From Rebecca billardiae RCC1528 (taxonomy: Eukaryota; Haptophyta), in NCBI GenBank assembly GCA_965240325.2, contig OZ251222.1:4278001-4342000 (forward strand): a stretch of 64,000 bases of DNA, in the 5' to 3' direction. The translations under genes were made by a program, and so were the position numbers. Position 1 is the first letter of the stretch. The number at the start of each line of letters is the position of its first letter. This document shows, piece after piece, positions 21,407 to 32,330 of the stretch. The notes under the pieces were generated by a model. That model had not been told where the DNA came from. It did not search any database and saw only the letters and a program-made list of their open reading frames with translations.

Positions 21407-21801
21407 CGGCAGGCGGCGCGCCGCCAATTTCTTATTGCGACGTACAATAATATTGTCGTCGTGATATGATGACGACGACCGTTCCGCCCGGACCCGCAGG
21501 GGGGCCAAAGTGGCACTGTGGCGTGACTGACGGCCACGAGCGCGGGTCCGCCTATAGCGAGTGTTTAGCGCTGATTTCGGCCGGGGCTGGCCATCATTTG
21601 CCCTCTGGAGGGCTCGGGCGGCGCGGACTGCGGAGCCTGTGCGCCAGCACGCCTCGTCACTCGCTCGGCCATGCCCGGAGGCGCGCCCCACTGCCGAAGG
21701 GCGCGCGCCACTCGCCCGACGTGCGCAGGCCGTCTGTCAGCTGCGCCAGCGGCACGCGCACCGCCGCCATCCTGCAGTCGTTCACACCGCGTCCCCCAGC
21801 A
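21407..21801. other. Intergenic region between convergent genes
   Basis: It contains GGCGGCGCGCCGCC, a perfect 14-bp palindrome, near 21412 just after the amine oxidase stop. No gene is supported. Confidence 0.5.
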
Positions 21802-22968
21802 TCAGCTCGGGTGCCGCGGTGGGCGCCGACGTGGGCGTATGGCCGGCGCCGGCACTACTACTGCCGTCGGTGGGGCCGCGGGCCGCCGTCTTGCCGACCG
21901 GCCTCGCGCGTGCCTGCCCCGCGAGCGCCGTTTCGAGGCGCCGCCGGCCTGGGTCGTGTTCGCCGTGGCGTTCACCGTGCCGCCGTGCGCCTTTTCCTTG
22001 TGACGCGCCGCCGCCTGGTCCCACGGCGGCGTGCAGTGGTGGTCGATCAGGCACGTGCTGCCGGTCCACGCCTGCAGCATCGGCGTGCAGCAGTCCTCCG
22101 GGAACGGGGAGCCGTACCACGCCTCGAACGCCCGCTCCTGCTTTGCGGTTTTGGGCCGCATCTCCTTGCAGTTGAACGCGCCGCCCAGCGCGAGCACGCG
22201 CGTGCCCGTCGCGCGGAGCGAGCGCCACAGCGGCGGCTGGTCCATCACCTCGATGGCGGACGAGGTCGGGCCGCACCGGCTCCTGACATGCGGCCAGCTC
22301 AGCCCCTCCTTGCACGGCGCGCTCGCAAGCGAGCGCACCGCGCCCTCGTACTCCTCCGCCCAACGCGCCCACAGCCGGTCGGTCCTGGGCGTTCGCCGCC
22401 AGAACAGCACACCGCCATTCACGCGCAGTTCGGCGAGGCAGCCGGCAATGGAGGGCTTTCCGCCGAGGGGTGGTTCGCAGCGGAAGCCGTAGGCCGCAAG
22501 GTCGTACGCGCCGTCGAGCATCGCCTCGACCGCGAGCAGCATCGCGCGCGCGTTGCCGCAGAAGTGCGTGTCCGTGTCCACAAAGAGCGTGAAGTCGTAC
22601 GGCGAGCGCATGATCGCAGCGATCTTGTGCCGGCGCTCGCCGACGAGCGTGAGGTTGGGCAGCAGCGACATGGGCTCGGAGACGTGGCCCGTCAGCACGG
22701 CGAACTCCACGCCGCGCCGCGCCGCTGTCGGGCTCATGCGGTTGAGCACGTCCACGCCCTCGGCCGACGTGAAGAGCGTCACGGCCACGCCCGCCTGGCG
22801 CGCTGCGAGCGCGGCGGCTAGCGCCCTGCGCACGTAGCCCTCTTCGCCGAACGCCGCAAAGACGATTCCGTGCGACGTGTTCCGCGTCAGCGCGATCGGG
22901 CTCGCGCCGCCCCGCAGCCCGCACAGCCCGAGTAGCAGCAGCGCCCCGCGCGAGAGGTGGGCCCGCAT
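21802..22968 (-). CDS. Secretory-pathway glycosyltransferase with DxD motif
   Basis: The 388-residue protein starts with a signal anchor (MRAHLSRGALLLLGLCGL) at ATG 22968. An in-frame ATG at 23034 would add 22 non-leader residues encoded in a hairpin region, so the inner start is preferred. The body reads as a nucleotide-diphospho-sugar transferase: GIVFAAFGEEGYVRRA near the start, then YDFTLFVDTDTHFCG with the metal-binding DTD, and LRVNGGVLFWRRT as a likely acceptor or nucleotide loop. Conserved Cys pairs occur near ECCTP-like and C-LIDHHC sequences. The tail is basic and low-complexity. It would add sugars to proteins or polysaccharide in the Golgi; donor and acceptor are unknown. Confidence 0.7.
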   Translation of the reverse strand: MRAHLSRGALLLLGLCGLRGGASPIALTRNTSHGIVFAAFGEEGYVRRALAAALAARQAGVAVTLFTSAEGVDVLNRMSPTAARRGVEFAVLTGHVSEPMSLLPNLTLVGERRHKIAAIMRSPYDFTLFVDTDTHFCGNARAMLLAVEAMLDGAYDLAAYGFRCEPPLGGKPSIAGCLAELRVNGGVLFWRRTPRTDRLWARWAEEYEGAVRSLASAPCKEGLSWPHVRSRCGPTSSAIEVMDQPPLWRSLRATGTRVLALGGAFNCKEMRPKTAKQERAFEAWYGSPFPEDCCTPMLQAWTGSTCLIDHHCTPPWDQAAARHKEKAHGGTVNATANTTQAGGASKRRSRGRHARGRSARRRPAAPPTAVVVPAPAIRPRRRPPRHPS

Positions 22969-23028
22969 CGCGGGGCCTCCTCTTCCGCGCGAGGCAAGCG
23001 ACGCACTGAAGGCATGCGCGTCGGAAGC

Positions 23029-23067
23029 ATGCATTCAGCATGCACAATGCATGCTGAATGCATTGTG
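23029..23067 (-). promoter_or_regulatory. Two mutually exclusive hairpins upstream of the glycosyltransferase start
   Basis: ATGCATTCAGCATGCA (23029-23044) pairs perfectly with 23048-23063 across a 3-nt loop. CACAATGCAT (23043-23052) pairs perfectly with 23058-23067 across 5 nt. The two stems share bases and cannot form together. They lie 60-100 nt upstream of the preferred ATG and may be in the 5' UTR. Confidence 0.5.
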
Positions 23068-23090
23068 CATGCGTGTTAGTACAGTTTACT

Positions 23091-23190
23091 ATGTTTTAAC
23101 GTGCACACTTGGTTAAGGCGTGATTGACGCCATCCAACACTGCACAAAGACACCGCCACAATACAGACCGGCGCAGGCAGGTGAGGGGCG
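23091..23190 (+). repeat. Dispersed repeat B, copy 1
   Basis: Three blocks (CGTGCACACTT, GGTTAAGGCGTGATTGACGCC, and CACTGCACAAAGACACCGCC plus the following ACAA) recur in the same order and inverted orientation at 33661-33788. It is likely part of a transposable element; no coding content is recognised. Confidence 0.7.
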
Positions 23191-24550
23191 CGTTGCCGCA
23201 CCTCATCGAGGCGGCCATTGCAGCAAGCGGCCGCCCCGCGCTCGGAGGCACGCGCTCGGGAGCGCGCTCTGACACCACACGGGGAGGGTGCTGCACCTGG
23301 ATGTTGTATCCCAGCCACCTCGAGAGTGCAGCCGCGCCAAACACCTGCCTGCGCTGTGAGCGACGCCACGTCGACTGATCGAGCCCCAGCCGAAGGGAAG
23401 AACTGGAAGATGAAGGGTGGGCAGGTCCACATGCCCGGCGTAAACTGCGCGCTGCTCGCCTGCGGAGGCAAGCAGCGCACCCCCGCCGCCTTCGCAGCAG
23501 CGGGGGCGGGGGAAAGCGGCCCCTCTCGGCTGCCGCCAGCCCCTGTCTGCCCACCTACCCCGGTTGTGGCACAGAGCCTTCGCCTGCCCCGAACACAAAC
23601 ACCTTGTGAACAGGGCCAGGCGCGGCCCCACGCCCCATCGGGACGAGTGGGCCCGCGAAGAGCGCGCCCACGACCTCGTCGGTCGTCGCCGACGCCGCGC
23701 CCTCATGCCCAGACGCCGCAGCCACAGTATTGTACTACTACTACCCCCATACTACCAAGTTTCGGATCTAGCATCTTCGAGCAGTTCCGCCGGACCCGGC
23801 GATGGCGACAGTGGCTCGCTCAGCGGCGGGCGCGCCGCGGGCGCGCTGCGGCAGGGCTGAGCAGCCTGTCGGCGCATCGGGTGACGTTCCCGTCAGTATA
23901 CGTCACTAATCGGGTCGCGGTGCCTGCTGGCATCCTCCTCGGCCACTCGCAGCTCGGGCGCTGCGCTGATCGGTACATCCTGCTCGCTTACCCGGTCAGT
24001 GCGCGGCACCGACCCGGGCCCAGCGCAAGCGCCTCGATGAAGGCGGCCAAGGGCTTCAAGCCGTACTCGATTGAGGCGAAGGCGGAGACCTACGCGATAT
24101 AGCGCGCGGTAGTTGCGCAGACGGCGGCTGCCATGCGGTGATGTTGGGGTGCGCGGCTGCGTCAGCTCGGCCGCGGCGCCGTCGCGCCGTGCCTCGAGGC
24201 TCGACCGGCCGCCAGCCCGCCACGCCAATTTCAAAAGCAAATATATAAATTATTATGCTTGCGTGCAGCAGGCTTCATCATCATCATCATCCCTGGTGCT
24301 GATACGGTGACGACCGTAGTGCGTCATTATTTGCACCTTGCTGTGTAGACGCCTGCCGCCGTAAGTACGTATACTGTAGAGTGAAGGTGCTACCACCGGG
24401 CAGGCACGGTGACGACGCGCACGTGTGACGTGAGCCGACGTGACCAGTCACCAGTGTAGTGTGAGTGTAGCTCACGGGGCACGGGTTGGTCGGCCTGCGG
24501 TCGCGGCGCGCATGCCTCGCGGCGCGCGGTGCGAGGCGCGAGCCCGCCGC
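23191..24550. other. Gene-poor region with dispersed repeat A
   Basis: No domain-bearing protein is found. The region holds repeat A (23791-24173). It also holds a hairpin GCCTCGC/GCGAGGC near 24512-24536, immediately 3' of the SohB-like gene. Confidence 0.5.
23791..24173 (+). repeat. Dispersed repeat A, copy 1
   Basis: This 383-bp segment is clearly similar, with scattered substitutions and small indels, to 52044-52416 in the same orientation. Shared anchors include GATGGCGACAGTGGCTCGCT, GGGTCGCGGTGCCTGCTGGC and AGCGCAAGCGCCTCGATGAA. Open frames differ between the copies, so it is probably a decayed transposable-element fragment rather than a gene. Confidence 0.85.
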
Positions 24551-25928
24551 TCAGAGCAGGAAGGGCGGCTCGTCGGGCGCCTTGGCGAGGTATGCCGCCT
24601 CGCGGCGCGCTGCGAGCGAGGCCGCCGGAAAGCCGGCGGCGCCGGGGCGCGCGAGCGGCGAGGCGCCGGCCGCGGCCTCGGCGCTCAGCTCGGCGAGCAC
24701 GCTCGGGTCGTTGGCGGCGGCGAGCGCGAGCTCGCGGCCGGCGGCGCGCACGAGCCGCCGCCACGCCCAGCCGCCGAGCCCGCCGCCCCCGCCCGCCGCG
24801 CCGCCCCCGAGCGCCCCGCCGAGCAGCCCGCGCGCCTCGCCCTCGCCGTCGAGCAGGCGCGTGAGCACGCCCGCCCCTCCGGTCGGCTCGTACCGGATGG
24901 CGTACACGCGCTCCGCGCCCGCGTCCTTGAGCTGCAGGATGACGTCGTCCGAGGTGACGAGCGCGTCGCACAGCTTGCGCTCGAGCGCGTCCTGCCCGAA
25001 CCACGTCTCCCCCGTCGCCACCTCCTCGATCTCGAGCTGCGGCCGGTTGCGCTGCACGAAGGCCTTGAAGAGGTCGAGGATCTGCCCGATGTCCTCCCTC
25101 TGCTTGTCGAAGTCCGCCTTGGTCGGCTTCTTGAACGGGGTGAGCGTGCGCTTGAACTTGCCCGCGGTGACGGTGAGGAAGGTGATCCCCTCGTCCTTCA
25201 GCCGGCGGTACACGTTGGGCTGCTCGCTGATCACGCCGATCGAGCCGAGCACGGCGAACGGCGAGGCGAAGAGCCGTCCCTCCGAGGCGACGCACGCCAT
25301 CATGTAACCGCCCGACGCGGCGACCTGGTCGACGCAGACGGTGAGCGTGAGGCCGGCGGACTTGAGCCGCTCGAGCTGCGCGGCGGCGAGGCCGTAGCCC
25401 GTCACCGTGCCGCCCCCCGAGTTCAGCTTGAGCACCACCTCGTCCCCCGGCTGCGCCTGCCGGATCACCGCCGTCACCTCCTCGCGCAGCGCGCCCACCT
25501 GGTTGGCCTGGACGTCGCCGTCGAACGTGAGCACGTACACCGACGCGGGGGCGGGGAGGGGCGCGGGCGCGGCGGCGTCGGGGGCGGCGCCGTCGGGCGG
25601 GGCGTACCCGAGGCCGGAGAGCTGCGCCGCGCGGCGCTGCGCCGAGTACAGCGGCGAGAGCGCGTCGAGCGTGCCGTCGACCCACGAGGGGAGCGCGCCG
25701 TTGCCGTTGCGCGCGCGGGACAGGGGCCCGCGCTCGCGCAGCGCGCCCGGCGCCGGCGCGAGCGCCGCCTTGAGCTTGCGGCGCTGCGTGGAGGTGAGCG
25801 CCGCGCTCACCTCCGCCACGTAGTCCAGCTCGTGCTGCACCGCCTCCACCGACAGCCGGCTCAGCTCCACCTCCAGCTCCGCCATCTGCTTCGCCTTCGG
25901 GTTGAGCATGGCCGCCAGGGGGTTGAGC

Positions 25929-25962
<34 letters not shown>

Positions 25963-26827
25963 GCGACGCGGCGCGCGCGCGCTCGGCGTCGAGGGCGCCC
26001 TCCGCCTCGTCGGCGCCCGCGTGCGCGCCCCCCGCCTCCTCACCGCCCGCGTGCGCGCCCTCCGCCGCCTCCGCCTCCCCCTCCGCGCCCTCCTCCTCCG
26101 CCGCCATCTCGTCGAGGCCATCGATCATGTCGAGCGTGCCCGCCACGCCGCCCGTGTCGACGGCGATCTGGCGCAGCATGGGCAGCAGGCGCGCGACGCG
26201 CCGCCCCGTCTTGTACGTGCGCGCACGCAGCCGGTCGTCCGCGCGGCGCAGCGCCTTGAGCTGCTCGCCGTCCAGCTCGCCCAGCTCCCCAAACTTGCGA
26301 GTCAGCTCGGCGAGCTGCTTGCGCCGCAGCGCCTCGGGCTTGGAGACGGAGGCCTTGGTGAAGGAGTAGGCGTAGCTCGCGAGCTTGTTGTCCAGCACGT
26401 CCACCTTGATCAGCTCCTTCGGCTCCGAGCGCCTGCCGATCAGCTGGCGCAGCAGCTCCGCCATCTCCTCGTCGTCCTCGCGCTTGCCGCCGCGCACCGC
26501 CGCGGCCGTGAGCCCAAAGATGACGGCCGGGACGACCCAGTCGATGGCGACGGTGGCGAGGTGGGCAAGCACCGAGCCGACCGCCTGCCGCTCGTCCGGC
26601 TGCAGCGCCGAGAGGTCGGGCAGCGCGGGCAGCGCGGGCAGCGCCGGGACCCAGCTGCTGTCCGCCTGCTGCGCCGCCTGGCCCGCCGCGTCTGCGAGCG
26701 TGAGGAGCACGTCCGGCGGCGGGGCGAGCGAGGCGCCGAGCGAGGCGCGCGGGTGCAGGGCGCGCGCGCGCAGCCCCGCCGCGCTCCCGCCCAGCGCGAT
26801 GGCAAGCAGCGGCACGCACGCGAGCAT
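24551..26827 (-). CDS. SohB/SppA-like S49 serine peptidase, probably organelle-targeted
   Basis: The 758-residue protein starts at ATG 26827 with a hydrophobic leader (MLACVPLLAIALGGSAAG) followed by an Arg/Ala-rich stretch, a bipartite plastid-type presequence in secondary algae. A hydrophobic helix (DWVVPAVIFGLTAA) and an acidic/Ala-rich linker with a poly-Gly run precede the peptidase. The C-terminal half is the S49 fold: VYVLTFDGDVQANQVGALRE, KLNSGGGTVTGYGLAA, VDQVAASGGYMMACVA with the nucleophilic Ser of AASGGY, then FAVLGSIGVI and KRTLTPFKKPTKAD. Family members cleave membrane-embedded or signal peptides; the order matches SohB. No intron is needed. The first 340 residues have no clear homolog in SohB, so the protein is far longer than the bacterial form (about 350). 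Confidence 0.88.
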
Positions 26828-27148
26828 GGCGTCCCAGCGCGAGGTTCGCGAACGGCCACGGGCTCTCGCTCGAGTGCGCTGCGCGGAATGAGCCTGCTGC
26901 ACACGTGCGCGCGCGTGTGCAGCACACCGCTGCACACGCACCAAGGTCGACGGCCGCGAAGGCCACGGAAGCTTCCGTTCGCGTCTGGAGTTCTCAGAAG
27001 ATTTCCACCGTCGGCTTCAGGTGCTCACCACTGCCGGTCGGGCAGCATGAGCAATGGCTGCGGCTGCCCGCCGGGACAGGCTTGGATGAACGACTCTAGC
27101 TACTCGCAAGCCAATGCGGTGCGCCCCCAGTGACGCTCTCTGCGCGTG
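26828..27148. other. Intergenic gap
   Basis: These 321 bases lie between the kinase stop and the SohB-like start, both on the minus strand. No gene is supported; the promoter of the peptidase is expected here. Confidence 0.5.
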
Positions 27149-30100
27149 TCATGGAGGCGCCACGGCGTGCAGCTCGCCCGCGCGCTTCCTCTCGACGAGC
27201 AGCTCGTACGCGGCGCTGAGGTGCGTCTTCTCGTGCGCGCGCAGCTCGCGGCCGAGCAGCTCGATGCGCTCCGCCGGGCAGCCGCGCGCTGACAGCCACT
27301 CGACGACCTCGTGGTCGAGCTCGGCGGGCGGGCGCCCCCGGATCGGGAACGAGTCCGGGAACGACGGGCACGCCGGCCGGAACCACGCGCAGCGCATCAC
27401 CTCCTCGAGCGGCGCGCGCCGGTTCGGGTCGACGGTGAGCATGCGCCGCACCATCTCGTTGGCCTCCTTGGACGCGAGCAGCGGCCGGTCCCAGCGGCCG
27501 GCGAGCACCTTGCGCCGCAGCCCGGACATGTCGTTCGCGTCGAAGGGGAACGCGCCCATCAGCATGGTGTACGCGAGCACGCCGAGGCTCCACACGTCCG
27601 CCGCGCGCCCCGAGTACTCCTGCTGCGCAAAGATCTGCGGCACGGCGCGCGCCGCACAGCGGCGCAGCGCGGCGCGGAGCGGCGCAGTGCCGCGGGGCGG
27701 AGAGGGGGGGCGGCGCGCGGAGTGAGCGCGCGCGCGGCGCGGCGCAGCGCGGAGGCGCGCGGCGCGGGAGCGTCGCGCGCGGCCGCGGCGCGGCGCGCAC
27801 CTCGGGCGCCGAGTAGTGCGGCGAGCCGCACAGCAGCTTGAGCTTGCGCCCCCGCGGCGCGCCCACTGCGAAGCCAAAGTCTGCAAGCTGCGCGGCGCGC
27901 GCGGCGCGCGCGCGGTGAGCGAGGCGGCGCGTGCGGGGCGTGCGGCGCGCGCGGGTGCGCGTGCCGCGCGCACCTTGACGCGCCCCTCCGCGTCGAGCAG
28001 CACGTTGTCCAGCTTGATGTCGCGGTGCACCACCTCCTGCCCCTCGTGGCAGTAGAGCAGTGCGCCGCACAGCTGGCTCAGCAGCGCGCGCGCCTGCCCC
28101 TCGCCAAACTTGCGGCTGCGGTCGAGCGCGTCGCGCAGGGAGCCGCCCGGGGCGTACTCGAGGACGAGGTGGAGGCGGGTGGGCTCGTCGAGCGTCTCGA
28201 GCAGCCGCACGACGTGCGCGTGCTCCAGCCGCGCGTGCACGCGCACCTCCTCCTTCGCCCGCGTCCTCAGCTTGGGGTCGGTGAGCCGCGCCTTGTCGAT
28301 GGTCTTGACCGCCACGCGCGCGCCGCTCAGCCGATGCGTGCCCAGGCGCACCTCGCCGTACGAGCCCTTGCCCAGCAGCTTGCGCGAGACGTCGTACAGC
28401 TCGGAGAGGCCGCTCGCCTCGTCCAGCGTGGGCGCGAGCGCGCGCGAGAGCGCCGGCGCCGCGCGCCGAGCCGCGGGCGCGGCGGGCGGCGGCGCGGCGG
28501 CGCGCGCCGCGTCCGCGTCCGCGGCGGCACCGGCGAGCGCGCCGGCGACGCTCGCCGCGGCGGCGGCCGCGGCGCCCGCGCGCGGCGGCTGCGCGAGCGG
28601 CGGCGGCGGCGGCGGCTTCGCGGCGGCGGCGGCCGGCGGCTGCGCCGGCTGCGCCGCCGCCTCGCCGGCCGTCGGCCTCTGCGCCGGCCGCGCCGCCGCC
28701 TCGCCCCCCGCCTCGCCGCCGCCGCCGCCGCCGCCGTCGGCGGCCGCGGCGGCGCGGCGCACCGCCGCGTCGGCGGCGGCGACGGCCGCGGCGGCCGCGT
28801 CCGCGCTCTGGCCCGCGCGCGCCGCCGCCGCCTCCTGCTGCTGCAGCTCGGCGCGCGCGGCGCGGAGCTCGGCCTCCTTCGCGCGCCGCCGCTCCTCCAG
28901 CTCCGCCTCGCGCTGCGCCAGCGCCTCCGCCTCCGCCGCGCGCCGCGCCTTCGCCTCCGCCACGTGAGCCTGCAGCGCCGCGGCCGCCTCCCGCGCGCGC
29001 GCTCGCTGCTCTGCGACGCTCAGCGGCGGCCCTTCCGCCGAGCTGCGGACGGAGGGCGGGTGCGAGGAGCCGCGGGCGAGCGCGCGCGCGCGCGCCGCCG
29101 CGCGCTCCGCCGCGGCGTCGCGCTCCGCCTCGTCGTCGCTCGCCGCGCCCACCGCCGCCGCCGCCGCCTCGGCGGCCGCGGCCGCGGCGGCGCCGCGCGC
29201 GCCGGCGCCGCGCTCGGCGCGGCGCGCGGACTGCGGCCGGCGCGTGCGCTCCGCAGCCGCAGCGGCGCGGCGCTCGCGCTCGAGCGCGTCGAGCTTGGCG
29301 GCGCGCTCGGCGAGCGCCTCGCGCGCCGCCGCCTCCGCCGCGCGCCGCGCCTCCACCGCGCGCCCCGCCGCCTCGCGCGCCACCCTGTCCCGCTCGGCCT
29401 GGCGCGCGGCCGCGCGCGCGTCGGCCGCGCGCCGCTCCGCTAGCCACGCGCGCGCCGCCTCGCGCGCGCGCGCGGCCGCCGCGGCGCCCTCGGCGTCGGC
29501 GGGCGCGGAGCGGCGCACCGCGTCGGCGGGCGGCGCCCTCGGCGGGCGGGCCGCCCTCGCCTCGCCCGCGCCCGCCGGGCTCGGCCGCCTGCCGCCCTCG
29601 CCGCCGCCGGCCGCGGCGGCGTCCGCGGCCGCGCGCTCGGCGGCAATCGCTGCGGCGCGCTGCCGCTGCTGCTGCGCTGCGGCGCGCTCCTCGTGCGCGC
29701 GGCGCGCTCGCTCGTCGGCGCGCCGCCGCGCGAGCTCCTCCGCGCGGCGCGACGCGTCCACCTGCGCGGACGCCGCCTCCGCCGCGCGCGCGCCCGGCGA
29801 GGCGCGCTCGGCGGCGGCGGCGGCGGCGGCGCCGCCGTCCGCGTCCGCGGCCGCGGCCGCGCGCGGCGCGCGCGGCGTCTGCGCGCGCGCCGCGGGCGCG
29901 GGCGCGGCGGGCGCGGCGGGCGGCGTCGGCCTCGCGGGCGCGGCGGAGCGCGGGCGCGCGGCCGGCCTCGCCGCGCCGCCCTCCGCCGCGGCCGCCGCCT
30001 CGACCGACGCGCGCAGCATCGCCTCCTGCTGCGCCGCCCAGCGCTCCACGGAGCGGCGGCGGCGCGCCGCCTCGGCCGCGGCCGCCTCCGCCGCGTCCGC

Positions 30101-30842
30101 GCGCGCGATCGCCGCCTCGGCCTCGGCCTCCTCGGCGCGCGTGAGCTCGCGCGCCTGCGCGAGCAGCGCCGCCGCGTCCTCCCCCTGCGCCTCCGCCACC
30201 AGCCGCGCCTCGATCTGCCGCCGCCAGCGCGCGGCGGCGGCCGCGTGCGCGCGCTCGCGCTCGGCCGCGGCCGCGGCGCTCGCGTGCGCGACGCGCGCGC
30301 GCTCCGCCTCCTCCGCCTCCGCCGCGGCCTTGGCGCTCGCCTCCGCGTCGGCGAGGCGCTTGGCCGCCTGCGCGCGCGCGCGCTGCGCGCGCGCGCGCGC
30401 GAGCTGCTCCGCCTCCAGCCGCGCCAGCGCCTCCGCGCGCGCCTCCTCCGCCGCGCGCAGCGCTTGGCGGCGCGCCGCCTCGGCCGCGCGCGCCTCGGCG
30501 GCCGCGCGCTCGGCGAGCGATCGCTCGGCGGCGGCGGCGGCCTCGGCCTCGGCGTCGGCCTCGGCGCGCCTCTCCGCCGCCTCGCGCGCGCGCCGCCGCG
30601 CCGCCTCGTTCTGCCGCCGCGCACCCTCCTCCGCCTCCGCCCGCCGCCGCGCCCCCTCCTCCTCCGCCGCGCGCCGCGCCGCCAGCTCCCTGCGCACGCG
30701 CGCCGTCGCCGCCTCCTCACGCTCGCGCTGACGCGCGCGCGCCTGCTCGTGCGCGGCGCGCGTCGCGTCGGCGAGCTGCTCGGCCTGCCGCTCGGCGAGC
30801 GCGCGCCGCCGCACAAAGTCGTCCGCGCCGTCGAGCTCGGCC

Positions 30843-30874
<32 letters not shown>

Positions 30875-31861
30875 CGCCGCTCCGTGCGCGCGCGTGCCGC
30901 CGTGCGCGTGCTCGCCGTCCGCTCGCAGCGCGGGCTCGAGCTCGAGGCCCGCGGCGAGCGCGGCGCTGAGCGCGGCGGCGGGGTCGTCCGCCCCGCGCTC
31001 CGCCCCGCCCAGCGCCTCGGGCACGAGCACCACGTTCTCGCGCAGCGCGGGCGGCACCAGCTCGCGCGCGGCCGCGGCCGGCAGCTGATACAGCGGCTCG
31101 CCTCGGCCGTGGTCAAACAGCAGCGCGGTGCTCAGCGAGAGCGGGGCGAGGCTCACGATGGTGTTGCACTCCTCGGACGGGCGGCCCGGGTTGAGCACGA
31201 CCACGCCGCCCAGCCGGAAGCCGCGCGCCCGCGCCACGCTCAGCTCGCGCGCGCCCGCGCCCGCGGCCGCGCTCAGCTGCGTGCGCGCGCTCGCGGACGC
31301 GACAAGCTTCCGGCGGTTGCGCAGCTGGCCGCCGGGCGCGGCGCGGGGCTGGTCCCACGCGGAGGGCGCCGCGCGGCCCGTGGCGCCGCTCGGCGGGCGC
31401 AGCAGCGAGACCCAGCCGCTCGGCGCGCCCGCGCCCTTCGCGCCCGCGCCCGGCGCCTCGCCCAGCACGGAGCTCACGAACGAGGGCGAGTGCAGCGAGC
31501 CAATCGTGCCCTCGCGGTGCTGCTGCAAGAAGTCGGCGAGGTTGAGCGCGGGCGCGTCGTCGGGGCCGGGACCCAGAGGGGCGAGCTCGTCACCCGCCTC
31601 CGCATCCGTCTCCGCCGCCGCGCCGTCGCCCGCCTCGTCGGCAGGGTGCGCGCCGGCGGCAGTTGGCGCGCTCGCGTCCGCCCCGGCCTCCGCCTCCGCG
31701 CCGACGCCCTGGTCGAACAAGAGGGCGTACACCTGCCGCGGCGCGAGCGCAAGGGGGGCGCCGCGCAGCGCCTCAGCCGTGGGCGCGCGCGCCCCACCCC
31801 GCGCGCGCGCGTCGCGCGCCGCCGCGGGCCTCACCTCATCCGCCGTCGTGGCCGCCACCAT
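27149..31861 (-). CDS. Ser/Thr protein kinase with very long Ala/Arg/Glu coiled coil
   Basis: Three exons (31861-27974, 27887-27801, 27634-27149) give 1,486 residues; both introns (86 and 166 bp) are GTGCGCG...AG. The N-terminal 300 residues include a segment (FRLGGVVVLNPGRPSEECNT) and a poly-Gly run. Roughly residues 330-1130 are Ala/Arg/Glu-rich with heptad character. The kinase domain is at about 1150-1430: GKGSYGEV, the VAVK lysine, HRDIKLDNVLL, DFGF (split from its upstream exon by intron 1), SAPE and DVWSLGV. It is CAMK/SNF1-like. The last 60 residues (EVVEWLSARGCPAERI) resemble the UBA-like helix bundle of AMPK/MARK kinases. It may be a cytoskeletal or flagellar kinase, which is inferred from the coiled coil only. 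It is head-to-head with the NAA38-like gene. Confidence 0.88.
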
Positions 31862-31995
31862 CTTCTGCCGCCATCCAACGGTTGCTCGAAGTGAACAAGA
31901 ATGATGGGCGCCAGCCGGTGCGCCGTGCCGCGTGCGGCAAAATCCTCCGGCCTCCCCGGTCCACTGCTGCTCGCCCCTCGCACGCGCGCATCACG

Positions 31996-32330
31996 ATGGC
32001 GGACGCGTTGGGACTACGCGAGGCAATCGCAACGTACCTGGACAGGCCGATCCGTGTTACGCTAAGCGACGGGCGTACGATCAGCGGTGCGCTACCGCAC
32101 GTTGCGTGCGTGCGTACAGCGCATCCTCGACAGCCGACGCATCCACCTCCCCCCCGCGCGCGCGGCTCACAGGCGTGTTCATCTGCCTTGACAAGCAGCG
32201 CAACGTGCTCATCCGCGACGCCGGCGAGATGAGGCCAGACAACGAGCACTCGGAGCGCCACATTGGCCTCGTGCTCGTGCCGTTCGAGCACATCCGCACG
32301 TGCGAGGCGATGTGCGTGCCTAGCAGGTGA
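31996..32330 (+). CDS. NAA38: LSm-domain NatC auxiliary subunit (NAA38/LSMD1-like)
   Basis: Two exons (31996-32086, 32173-32330) joined across an 86-bp GT-AG intron encode 82 residues. The product is a single Sm fold: YLDRPIRVTLSDGRTISG (Sm1), then VFICLDKQRNVLIRDAGEM, and RHIGLVLVPFEHI (Sm2). RHIGLV(L/M)VP is the hallmark of NAA38/LSMD1, which stabilises the NatC N-terminal acetyltransferase with NAA30 and NAA35. Splicing restores Gly-Val between the exons exactly where homologs are continuous. The start is 134 bp from the divergent kinase start, so a shared promoter is likely. A different LSm protein is possible but the Sm2 motif argues against it. Confidence 0.85.

Noticed and set aside
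21466-22821. A 451-codon plus-strand frame
   Set aside because: It is antisense to the glycosyltransferase and domain-free.
24440-27133. An 897-codon plus-strand frame
   Set aside because: It is antisense to the SohB-like gene; its composition follows GC skew and no domain is present.
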